Virus record (IMG/VR): IMGVR_UViG_3300035698_019437
Coordinates: 83,269-147,268 of that record
Source: a virus
Reading direction: 5' to 3' (one strand)
Length of the DNA: 64,000 nucleotides
Each line of letters opens with the position of its first letter. The first letter of the stretch is position 1. Under the pieces are notes generated by a model that searched no databases, was not told the DNA's origin, and worked only from the letters and a program-made list of their open reading frames with translations. A program made the translations under genes and the position numbers. Shown here one piece after another: positions 27,907 through 35,792 of this stretch.

Positions 27907-29867
27907 TGTCTGATATTAGAAACGAAATTCTGAAGCATATAGGTGATGTTGATTCTAAGTCGTGTGATAAGGTTAATATTGAACTTGATATCATGGAAAT
28001 CACTGATGCTTTAGAAGGTGGAAGCTCTCTAGAAGTTTTCTATGATATATGGCAAAAGAATCGTCATAGAACAGGAAAAACCAACAACGTAAATAGTTGG
28101 ACTGCTTATCTATTAGGCATTACGTCTATGAAACCTGATGGCGATTTTATGCCTGAACGTAGAGCATTTGCAAGAGCAGGATTTCCTGATATTGATTCTG
28201 ATTTTGACTATTTCAGAAGAGATGAAGTCTATGATTATATTATAGATAAGTTTGGTCGAGATAATGTAGCTAACATAGGAACGTATCAGGCTTTAAAGTT
28301 GAAATCTGCTGTTCGTCGTATAGGTAAGGTTATTGATATTGCAGGAGCTTATCATAAGGGTAAAGATAAATATACAACTGAAAATGAGAAAAAAGTTTCA
28401 GAGATTATCAATTCTTTGCCTTTCCAAGTTGGTGCAAAACTAAAAATAAAAGACGATAGCGGTGAAACGCAAGAAATAAAATCAATTGAAGATGCATACA
28501 AGTACTGTAAAGATTTTAGATATTACATGGACAAGTATCCTGATATTCGAAATCATGCTAAGAACATTGAAGGTCTTCTTTCTATATTTGGGAAGCATGC
28601 CGCAGGTATTGTTGTTTCTGATGTTCCTTTAGACGAAATTGCTCCTGTTAGAACGGCAAGAGGCAATAGTCTTGCAACACAGTTCGTGTTGGATGAGCTA
28701 GATCAGATCGGACTTATTAAGTTTGATATTCTTGCTTTAAGTGCGCTTACTGTAATAGATAGAGCGGTCAGTATGGTTAAAGAAAACTATGGTATAGATA
28801 TAGACATAGAAAATTTGCCATTAGATGACTCTAAGACCTTGGCTCTTTACAGGACTGGGAAACTTGCTGGGGTATTTCAAGCTGAAACAAGTGCAATGCA
28901 AAAAACTATGATGGATATCAGTATAAATAGATTTGAAGACATCATAGCTTCAATTGCGTTGTTTAGACCTGGCCCAATGGATAGTATTCCAGAATATTGT
29001 GCCAGAAAAAGAGGAGAGAGAAGTGTAGAATATTTTCATCCGTCTATTGAGCCACATGTTAAGAAGTACTTAGAAGGTACATATGGAGTTTTGGTTTATC
29101 AAGAGACGGTTATGCAAATATGTAATGCCCTTGCAGGTTTTTCTATATCCGATGGTTATGTTGTCATTAAGGGTATTGGAAAGAAGAAAGAACATATTAT
29201 TAAGAAGTTTAGGGGTCAGTTTATAGAAGGTTGCGTGAAGAATGATGTCCCTAGAGATGTAGCAGAAAAATATTGGGACAAGTTCATTACTCCGTTTGCA
29301 TCTTATGGATTCAACTTAGCTCATAGTTGTTGCTATGCATACTTGAGTTATATAACCGCTTATCTCAAAGCAAATTATCCTGACGAATTCATGTGTTCTT
29401 TCTTGAACGTAGAAAATGAAAGAAAGAATCACGATAAGGTCGCGGTACTTATGAAAGATTTGAAAAATTTCAATATAGAGCTAGGCCCAAAAAGAATTAA
29501 CTCATGTAGCGTAGATTTTTGTATTGTGAAAAAGAGGGATGTATCATCTGGTATAGAGAAAACCGTTATATCCCCAAGTATTGCATGTAAGGGTGTAGGG
29601 TCAAATAGTGCAGAAGAAATAGCTAAGAATGGTCCTTATGGAGGTCTTAGAGACTTAGCTACTAAAACCAGTTCTAATATAGTAGATCAAGAAGTAATCA
29701 GCAACTTATTCGACGCAGGGTTTTTTGAATCTTATCTTAAAGATTATAAAAAGAAGAATAAGAAGGCAATGACCAAAGAATTATTGGTTAGTCGATTTGC
29801 TTCTATAAGAGAAGATATGAAGAAAGCCGCCCAGAAGGGCGTAATATCAAAAGACCTATTTGGTTAA
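27906..29867 (+). CDS. dnaE: DNA polymerase III alpha, C-terminal part (catalytic palm, thumb, fingers)
   Basis: Contains the active site. PDIDSDFDY (about residues 96-104) gives two catalytic Asp and KFDILALSALTVI (about 274-286) the third, as in E. coli DnaE D401, D403 and D555. Fingers motifs follow: RPGPMDSIPEYCARK, GVLVYQETVMQIC, and GFNLAHSCCYAYLSYITAYLK. The helix-hairpin-helix part is seen near GPYGGLRDL. The OB and tau-binding C-terminal regions appear reduced. Residues about 64-95 (SWTAYLLGITSMKPD) repeat the fold segment that ends the N-part, so the halves overlap in homology. It begins on the deaminase stop (TAATG). Confidence 0.9.
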   Translation: MSDIRNEILKHIGDVDSKSCDKVNIELDIMEITDALEGGSSLEVFYDIWQKNRHRTGKTNNVNSWTAYLLGITSMKPDGDFMPERRAFARAGFPDIDSDFDYFRRDEVYDYIIDKFGRDNVANIGTYQALKLKSAVRRIGKVIDIAGAYHKGKDKYTTENEKKVSEIINSLPFQVGAKLKIKDDSGETQEIKSIEDAYKYCKDFRYYMDKYPDIRNHAKNIEGLLSIFGKHAAGIVVSDVPLDEIAPVRTARGNSLATQFVLDELDQIGLIKFDILALSALTVIDRAVSMVKENYGIDIDIENLPLDDSKTLALYRTGKLAGVFQAETSAMQKTMMDISINRFEDIIASIALFRPGPMDSIPEYCARKRGERSVEYFHPSIEPHVKKYLEGTYGVLVYQETVMQICNALAGFSISDGYVVIKGIGKKKEHIIKKFRGQFIEGCVKNDVPRDVAEKYWDKFITPFASYGFNLAHSCCYAYLSYITAYLKANYPDEFMCSFLNVENERKNHDKVAVLMKDLKNFNIELGPKRINSCSVDFCIVKKRDVSSGIEKTVISPSIACKGVGSNSAEEIAKNGPYGGLRDLATKTSSNIVDQEVISNLFDAGFFESYLKDYKKKNKKAMTKELLVSRFASIREDMKKAAQKGVISKDLFG

Positions 29868-29880
29868 TTGGAGAAATTAG

Positions 29881-30186
29881 ATGTCAGAACAAACACGCAA
29901 ATCTATTATTCATAAGACAATCACTAGAAAACTTAGTACCGCAAAATTTGAGAGTCTAGACTTAACTGTTGAATTTGAAGAAGAGGTAGAGTGGAATTCT
30001 ATTAAAGAAAGACAAGAAAAGTCCGATAAGATTACAAAGCTTCTTTTGGTTGATTACACGAAAACAAGAAATGCTGTTTTGGATGTTCTTGGTTTGACAG
30101 AAAAGAAAGCGTCTGTAAGCAGCACAGTTACAACTAAAAGCAAAGAATATAATGTTCAAGAACTCGGCTTGGACGATTTGAAATAG
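29881..30186 (+). CDS. Hypothetical protein (101 aa)
   Basis: Has a GGAG ribosome binding site. A Glu/Lys-rich, mostly helical protein ending VQELGLDDLK. It may be a small partner of the polymerase or SSB proteins because of its place between them, but no family was recognised. Confidence 0.65.
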   Translation: MSEQTRKSIIHKTITRKLSTAKFESLDLTVEFEEEVEWNSIKERQEKSDKITKLLLVDYTKTRNAVLDVLGLTEKKASVSSTVTTKSKEYNVQELGLDDLK

Positions 30187-30194
30187 GAGTAAGT

Positions 30195-31181
30195 ATGAAA
30201 GATTTAGATGATATTTTTGATATACCTACAGAGAAAAAAGAACAGCAAGAAGATGATCCGAATACGAAGTTCGGAGACAAAGTTGCAGACGTTGTAGGAG
30301 ATTTGTCTAAAGACTCTGTAGCTTTGGAAGTTACGCATGTTATGGCAGCAGATGATGCGCCTCCCGGCGTAGCTGAAGATTTAGAGAAGATAGTTGAAGC
30401 TAAATCAGAACCCGAGTCTCTTCCAGAAGAGGTTGTACCCGCACAAGGTGGTGAAGAAGTAGGGAAATATTACGACGAACCCGGTGCCATACCAGGTGGT
30501 CCATGGATACTTAAAAGTCCAAATTCTATGTATGATAATTTCTATGAAGAGAAGAAGGAATTATTAACACAGATACTTGTTGATGGAGCTATACCATTTC
30601 CTAAATACAGGAACGAGCTTAAAACAAGTAGCGTAGATATATCTGTAGTTACCTTTGATAAAGATGAGATATACCAGAAGATGTCTGCTGTTCAAGGTTT
30701 GAAAGAAAGAGTTAAGCAAATTCAAATTCATTGCAATAGCCAATTTTTTCTTTGGGAACGTTCTTTACAGCTTATGCACGGTGTTCTAGCTCGTATAGAT
30801 TACGAAAAACCAGTTGTTAAGAATGAAGGCGTTGTATATGAACATATGAATGATATGGAAAGATACTTTGGTAATCTTAAAGGGTTGACCAAATCTGCTG
30901 ATGCTGTTATGAAGACGCTAGAAGGTGCGTTTGATTGTCTTTCCAGGAGAGTAACTATAGCTATGCCGATGCGAGGTATAGAAAGAAAAGAACCTCAACC
31001 TCAACTGCAACCGCAACTGCAACCTCAACCGCAACTGCAACCTCAACCGCAACCCAAGTCGGAAGAAATGTCTTATTTCGATAAATTAGATTCATCTGCG
31101 TCTAAGCAAATTATTGAAAGTCATAAAGTTTCTGAGAAAAAAGTCAAGGGTACACAAAGTGTGAGTTGGGGAAACATATAA
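30195..31181 (+). CDS. Hypothetical protein with Pro-Gln repeat (328 aa)
   Basis: Preceded by TAGGAGTAAGT. The first 110 residues are acidic and low-complexity; a helical core (about 115-255) contains QGLKERVKQIQIHC and ERYFGNLKGLTK. Near residues 267-287 lies a PQ/LQ tract, then a Lys/Ser-rich tail. No catalytic motif is visible. It sits between polymerase and SSB genes and may be a replication scaffold, which is only a positional guess. Confidence 0.65.
   Translation: MKDLDDIFDIPTEKKEQQEDDPNTKFGDKVADVVGDLSKDSVALEVTHVMAADDAPPGVAEDLEKIVEAKSEPESLPEEVVPAQGGEEVGKYYDEPGAIPGGPWILKSPNSMYDNFYEEKKELLTQILVDGAIPFPKYRNELKTSSVDISVVTFDKDEIYQKMSAVQGLKERVKQIQIHCNSQFFLWERSLQLMHGVLARIDYEKPVVKNEGVVYEHMNDMERYFGNLKGLTKSADAVMKTLEGAFDCLSRRVTIAMPMRGIERKEPQPQLQPQLQPQPQLQPQPQPKSEEMSYFDKLDSSASKQIIESHKVSEKKVKGTQSVSWGNI
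30993..31055 (+). repeat. Short tandem repeat coding for Pro-Gln/Leu-Gln units
   Basis: Units of CCTCAACCT, CAACTG and CAACCG type alternate to give PQPQLQPQLQ-like protein. Likely to vary in length by slippage between related phages. Encodes a flexible linker in the gene at 30195. Confidence 0.7.
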
Positions 31182-31224
31182 TAGTAATGTTGTCAAATAA
31201 TGTTCTACTTTAGAGGAGATCGCA

Positions 31225-31890
31225 ATGAGCAATGAGATTAACTGGAAGGAAGTTGGCGAGAATTCCAAGCTGAATTCATTTGATGGAGAAAGCAAGAAGA
31301 TTAACTTTTTAAGGTTGTCAAGTGGACAAACTTATAAAGTAAGACCTTTGGGAAGTCCTGTTATGTTTTACAAGTATGTTGTAAATCACGAGGGTTCTTG
31401 GCGTTGGGCTATTTGTTCTGATCCTGATACGTGTCCCGTAAGAAGCAAGCATAATGTAGAGCCAAGAGAGCGATATGCTGTCAATATCATCGACCGTTCT
31501 GATGGTCAGATTAAGATTATGGAAGGTCCGGTTACTGTATTCAAGAAGTTCAGAGAGTACTTCGAAATGACTGATGCCTCTCCCGGTGGGAAACAAGGTG
31601 CTGATTTTATTATCAAGGTAACTGGTGCTGGATTAAAGACTCGTTACGAAGTTTCTAAGGATCAAAGAACCCCCTTCACTGAGGAAGAGACTGCTTTTAT
31701 CAAGGATAACTTCTACACGCTAGAGAATATTTTTAAGGCTACTCCGGAAGATGAGATTGAAGATGTATTGTTCGGAGAAGGTAAGAAAGAAAAGGTCAGC
31801 GAACCGCAAGTTGCTGTTGCGGAACCTGCTCCTTCGCCTACTACCACGACTGAAGCTGCTGCAACAGATGGTGATGAGCTTCCTTGGTAA
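31225..31890 (+). CDS. Single-stranded DNA-binding protein, gp32/gp2.5-like
   Basis: A 221-residue protein with N-terminal KINFLRLSSGQTYKVRPLG (as at the start of gp32-type OB folds), a Cys pair (CSDPDTCP) that could bind zinc, and a charged disordered tail ending DGDELPW. Acidic tips ending with a hydrophobic residue recruit partner proteins in SSBs. The strong site AGAGGAGATCGCA precedes the ATG, fitting high expression. It lies just before recA, as expected for a recombination partner. The family is inferred from motif and context. Confidence 0.75.
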   Translation: MSNEINWKEVGENSKLNSFDGESKKINFLRLSSGQTYKVRPLGSPVMFYKYVVNHEGSWRWAICSDPDTCPVRSKHNVEPRERYAVNIIDRSDGQIKIMEGPVTVFKKFREYFEMTDASPGGKQGADFIIKVTGAGLKTRYEVSKDQRTPFTEEETAFIKDNFYTLENIFKATPEDEIEDVLFGEGKKEKVSEPQVAVAEPAPSPTTTTEAAATDGDELPW

Positions 31891-31939
31891 TATGATTCTT
31901 TAGCAACTTAACACTGTTTATATATACAAGGGAGATGCT

Positions 31940-33178
31940 ATGTCAAAATCAAAAGATATTGTAGTAGAAAATTTGAAAGGGTTTGTAAGAAAAGGAGCAT
32001 CTTCTTGCAGTCCGGGAAATATCCCGACTGGTCATTTCCCTCTTGACTTTGTTATTCATCACGGGACTACTCCCGATAAAGTCGATCTCAACAAAGTAGA
32101 TGGATACGATCCCTCTAAGCCACTAGGTTTACCGCTTGGAAAACTTATCGAGATTTTCGGTGGGGAAGGAGCCGGTAAATCTAGTTTGGCTTATAGGGTA
32201 GTAGGATATGCTCAGAAGCTAGGGCATGCCTGTGCGTGGCTAGATACTGAAAATAGCTTTGCTGAGAACCTAGCTACAATTAACGGTGTCAATAAAGAAG
32301 AACTGTATTATTCTGATATGTCAACTGAGGAAGAACTAGATAAAGTCTTCTATGCAGAAGATGTTTTTGACGCGATTATAACTCTTATCAAGAGTGGCGT
32401 TAAGGTTATTGTCTTAGACTCAGTTGCAAATTTAGTCCCGAAGGTTCGTATGGAAGCACAAGCAGAACAAAGAACTGTTGGTGTCCTTGCTAGACTTATG
32501 AGTGAAAATCTTGGGAAGATTGTTAACTATGCTGGTAGTCATGGAGCTATGGTTATCTTTATCAATCAGTTAAGAGAAAAGATCGGGGTTTTCTTTGGAA
32601 ATCCAGAGACAACTCCTGGCGGTAGAAGTCTAAAGCATAATTGTTCTGTAAGGATTCAGATTTCTAAGAAGGGCGGCAAAGAAGCTGATATCTTCATAGA
32701 GAACGAAGAAGGCAATGAATCTCTTATCGGAAGATATGCTAGAGTGAATGTTAGAAAGAATAGAATGGCTAAGCCATACATGGAAAGCATTTTGGTTCCT
32801 GTTTATTACGAAGCATATTTCCCAGACATTGAGGAAATGCTATTTGATGTCGGTCGTCAACTCAAATTGATTTCAGTTAGAAAAGGCGTATTTAAATGGG
32901 AAGACAGTAAAGGAAAAGAACATAAGTTGGATGGCAGAAGAGCTTTCATTGATTACATTAAAAGTAATAAGTTGGAGTTTTTGCTTGCTAATAGCCTTAT
33001 CGCTAAGGCTGCTGAGGTAGGCGTATTTTTGCCGCCAGAAATTACTCAATGGTATATGAATAATACGAAAGCAGAAGAGGGTATCGGAAGTGACGAAAAA
33101 ACATCCAATAAGGAGGGATCGGCTTCCGGACGCAGAAAGGGAAAAAGTAGCAAGGTGGGCGACGGAGACTCTCAATAA
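31940..33178 (+). CDS. recA: RecA-family recombinase (UvsX/RecA-like)
   Basis: Forms a filament on single-stranded DNA and drives strand exchange. Walker A GGEGAGKSSLA (about residues 75-85), Walker B VIVLDSVANLVP, and the L1/L2 region QLREKIGVFFGNPETTPGGR are clear RecA signatures. At 412 residues it is slightly longer than E. coli RecA, with a Lys/Ser-rich C-terminus. The start has AGGGAGATGCT before ATG. It overlaps the downstream primase gene by 89 bases, an unusually long overlap. Confidence 0.93.
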   Translation: MSKSKDIVVENLKGFVRKGASSCSPGNIPTGHFPLDFVIHHGTTPDKVDLNKVDGYDPSKPLGLPLGKLIEIFGGEGAGKSSLAYRVVGYAQKLGHACAWLDTENSFAENLATINGVNKEELYYSDMSTEEELDKVFYAEDVFDAIITLIKSGVKVIVLDSVANLVPKVRMEAQAEQRTVGVLARLMSENLGKIVNYAGSHGAMVIFINQLREKIGVFFGNPETTPGGRSLKHNCSVRIQISKKGGKEADIFIENEEGNESLIGRYARVNVRKNRMAKPYMESILVPVYYEAYFPDIEEMLFDVGRQLKLISVRKGVFKWEDSKGKEHKLDGRRAFIDYIKSNKLEFLLANSLIAKAAEVGVFLPPEITQWYMNNTKAEEGIGSDEKTSNKEGSASGRRKGKSSKVGDGDSQ

Positions 33179-33833
33179 AAGAGAAAATGGAGAATCAAAA
33201 GAAGCGTTTGAGTATTTGAGAGATGTTAGAGGGCTATCTGAAAGAACTATTAAGGACTTTCGAATAGGTTATGTTCCCAAGAGTGTCCAGAATGAGTACG
33301 GTAATAGACACGAATGTGCAGGTAGGATCATTTTTCCTATCTTCGATGCCTATAACAGTTTAGTAGCTTTATCTACAAGAGACTGGCGAGAAAATGCCAA
33401 GATGAAACATTGGCATGAAAGTTTTGCCAAATCTCTTTATCTATACGGTTTGAATGCTGTAAAAAAATGGGTTTCTCATTATAATCTTTGTATGATAGTC
33501 GAAGGTGAATTTGACCTATTCTCCGTATATAATGTAGGGTTATATCCAGTTGTAGGTACTTTGGGAACATCTCTTAACCTTTTTCAAATTTCCATGCTTA
33601 AAAGATATTGTGATAACATATACCTTATATTTGATGGTGATGAACCTGGTAGGAATGCGACTCAAAGAGTGTTAACTGTAAGTAAACAACATGGGTTATC
33701 TAGTTTCGAGATAAACATAATACCTGTATATATGCCTGAAAAATCAGACCCCGATAGTTTCGTCAGACAAAACGGCAAATCATCATTTGTAAGTTTGATG
33801 CGCGAAGCTAAGAAATTGAAAGAGAAGAAATAA
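33090..33833 (+). CDS. DnaG-type primase catalytic (TOPRIM) protein
   Basis: A 247-residue protein holding the primase core without the zinc finger. The N-terminal segment AFEYLRDVRGLSERTIKDF (about residues 39-57) and FRIGYVPKS match the RNA polymerase-domain start of DnaG. The TOPRIM acid motif VEGEFDLFSVYNVGL (about 138-152) and YLIFDGDEPGRNAT (about 180-193, with DxD) bind metal. It starts with GTG 33090 within the recA gene. Paired with the CHC2 protein at 19713, it likely makes a two-subunit primase. Confidence 0.88.
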   Translation: MTKKHPIRRDRLPDAEREKVARWATETLNKRENGESKEAFEYLRDVRGLSERTIKDFRIGYVPKSVQNEYGNRHECAGRIIFPIFDAYNSLVALSTRDWRENAKMKHWHESFAKSLYLYGLNAVKKWVSHYNLCMIVEGEFDLFSVYNVGLYPVVGTLGTSLNLFQISMLKRYCDNIYLIFDGDEPGRNATQRVLTVSKQHGLSSFEINIIPVYMPEKSDPDSFVRQNGKSSFVSLMREAKKLKEKK

Positions 33834-34771
33834 TGGATAATTGGAATATGGTATCTCCTGACGTTGCTGCTGTCATGGGAGTTGTTGATACTGTTATGCA
33901 ATGGAAGCGTCTTGGTTCTCACCGTTCTTATATACATTATCATCCTTCTGAATTTGGTAAATGTCTTCGAAAGATGCAATACAAGCATTATGAATCGCTT
34001 GGTCTTATTGGACCCGCTAAAGAAGAATTAGATAGTAAGCTTCTTAGATTGTTTGATAAGGGTCATAATATGCATGCGAGATGGACAACCTATTTTGAAG
34101 CTGCGGGAGTGTTGAGAGGATACTGGGTTTGTCAGAATTTGCTTTGCGATAAATCCAAAGATGGTAGAAGAAAGATTTATGGTTTGGATGATGTTCTTGG
34201 GGTATTTAAACCAGAAGTATGCGAATGTGGATGTAAACTTTTTGCTTATGAAGAAGTAAAAGTTGAAAGTAAAGAGATGAATGTATTTGGTCATGCTGAT
34301 ATGATCTTAGATTTTTCTGCTTTTGACGGGAGTTCACTTAAAGGAGTCGATCCACAATTCACAATAGCAGATTTACCAAGTAAACCGATTGTAGTTGATA
34401 TGAAAACTGCCAATGACAATAGTTTTAAAAGAGTCATAAAAGATGGTCCGTCTCCCGAATATCAAATACAGCTAACTATCTATGCCAATATACTTGGATG
34501 CCAGTATGGTCTTCTAGTATATGAAAATAAGAATAATTCAGTAACTGCTAGTTATAAAATAGCTACAAAGACTGATACCCTTTTTGAACTTATAAATCGT
34601 CAAGCGAAGTTAATGATTGAAATGGTTCCACATAAATTATTACCTCCACCTAGACCTAATAAGCGTGATTGTTATGAATGTAAAGGATGTCCCTTCAACG
34701 CAGTATGCAAGAAGTCCGGTATTTGGGAGAATCCTAAATTGGAAGAGATAAAGAAAAAGTTTTACGGCTAA
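33833..34771 (+). CDS. PD-(D/E)XK nuclease with Fe-S cluster, Cas4/RecB-like
   Basis: A 312-residue nuclease. GHADMILDF (about residues 152-160) and IVVDMKTAN (about 184-192) supply the catalytic Asp and the DxK pair. The Cys set CYECKGCPFNAVC (about 282-294), plus an N-terminal Cys (FGKCLRKMQY), matches the Cas4 and AddB 4Fe-4S pattern. Such phage exonucleases process DNA ends for recombination. It begins on the primase stop (TAATGG), in a recombination operon with SSB, RecA and primase. Confidence 0.85.
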   Translation: MDNWNMVSPDVAAVMGVVDTVMQWKRLGSHRSYIHYHPSEFGKCLRKMQYKHYESLGLIGPAKEELDSKLLRLFDKGHNMHARWTTYFEAAGVLRGYWVCQNLLCDKSKDGRRKIYGLDDVLGVFKPEVCECGCKLFAYEEVKVESKEMNVFGHADMILDFSAFDGSSLKGVDPQFTIADLPSKPIVVDMKTANDNSFKRVIKDGPSPEYQIQLTIYANILGCQYGLLVYENKNNSVTASYKIATKTDTLFELINRQAKLMIEMVPHKLLPPPRPNKRDCYECKGCPFNAVCKKSGIWENPKLEEIKKKFYG

Positions 34772-34843
34772 GTCTATATGCCAAATGCTTTTGCCGATAC
34801 ACTAAATTAGTAATACTTGATAACTAATTCGAAGGAGAAACTA

Positions 34844-35191
34844 ATGCACGACAACCAAGTAGATGATTCTGGAAATAGTAAGCATCCTTTTATCAATTCA
34901 GAAGACCCGAAGTTGTTACTTATAAAAGGTAATTTGACAAAAGAGAAATCAAAAGATTATGTCAAGAAGGTAGCCAATGCTATTAACAAAGTAATTAGCA
35001 AGCATGAGACGGCTATTCTAAGATGTGTTGGCGCTGCGTCTGTTAACAATGCAGTCAAGGCGACCATCATTGCATCTGGAGAAGCCAAAAAAAGAGGAGA
35101 TGATTTAGCAATTGTTCCAAGCTTCCATAACGTAAATTTTGATGGTGTGGGAGAGAAGACCTCTATAGTATTAGAAGTTAGGAAAATTTGA
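34844..35191 (+). CDS. SpoVS-family protein
   Basis: A 115-residue protein. After a short lead, LLLIKGNLTKEKSKDYVKKV (about residues 23-42), LRCVGAASVNNAVKATIIA (about 61-79) and AIVPSFHNVNFDGVGEKTSI match the SpoVS family, an Alba-like small domain used in sporulation of Bacillus and present in non-sporulating bacteria. The start ATG 34844 has GAAGGAGAAACTA. A further 72 bases upstream are non-coding and may hold a promoter. In a phage it could bind nucleic acid; the function is inferred. Confidence 0.82.
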   Translation: MHDNQVDDSGNSKHPFINSEDPKLLLIKGNLTKEKSKDYVKKVANAINKVISKHETAILRCVGAASVNNAVKATIIASGEAKKRGDDLAIVPSFHNVNFDGVGEKTSIVLEVRKI

Positions 35192-35206
35192 TCGAAGGAG
35201 ATAACA

Positions 35207-35791
35207 ATGTTATATAGGTTGAACCAAACAAAGATTGCGGAATTAATAGAAGCTGGTGAAGTCAAACCACTCGATTCTGATTTAGAAATTGAAGATTGCA
35301 TTACAGCCGTATCAGATTTAGATAGGAAAATAGATTTCCTAAAGCGTCTAAAGAAAAACAGACAAGAAACTATTGATAAGGTTATTAAGAAACATGAATC
35401 CACCAAGAACCTGATTAGACAGGTTATTCTTGAAACTCTCAAAGTCAATGAGATCAAATCTTTAGATTTTCCCGGTGTAGGAAGAGTTGTATCTAAAAAT
35501 ACAAAGGGCAAATGGATTATTGATGATGAGGAAACTTTGATATCTATTCTTGAGAAAGAACTAGATAAAGATCAATTAGAAGAAACCGTTAAGAGTAGCA
35601 AGAGTTTAGTTAAGAAGCATCTTAATAAGATTCTTGAGCGTTGGTCTAAAACAGATTCTGTACCTAAATGTGTAAAGAAAGAAGATGATCAAGTTGGGTT
35701 GTCTGTATCTATTTATGAGCCTGAGAAGCTTCCTGAAGCTAATGCAAATAGTGCAACAGACACTGAGGATTTGGATAAGCTAGATTTTTGA
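35207..35791 (+). CDS. Gp157-like or Mu Gam-like coiled-coil protein
   Basis: A 194-residue protein with a helix-rich N-terminus and coiled coil (DLDRKIDFLKRLKKNRQETI) followed by a small domain containing KSLDFPGVGRVVSKNTKGKW. That combination resembles siphovirus Gp157 and the Mu Gam host-nuclease inhibitor, which bind DNA ends. The site GAAGGAGATAACA precedes the ATG. Position next to the RecA and Cas4-like genes fits. The relationship rests on pattern only. Confidence 0.6.
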   Translation: MLYRLNQTKIAELIEAGEVKPLDSDLEIEDCITAVSDLDRKIDFLKRLKKNRQETIDKVIKKHESTKNLIRQVILETLKVNEIKSLDFPGVGRVVSKNTKGKWIIDDEETLISILEKELDKDQLEETVKSSKSLVKKHLNKILERWSKTDSVPKCVKKEDDQVGLSVSIYEPEKLPEANANSATDTEDLDKLDF

Positions 35792-35792
35792 T

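Noticed and set aside
34957-35511. A 184-codon open frame on the minus strand
   Set aside because: It covers parts of two well-supported plus-strand genes (SpoVS-like and Gp157-like) and shows no family motif.
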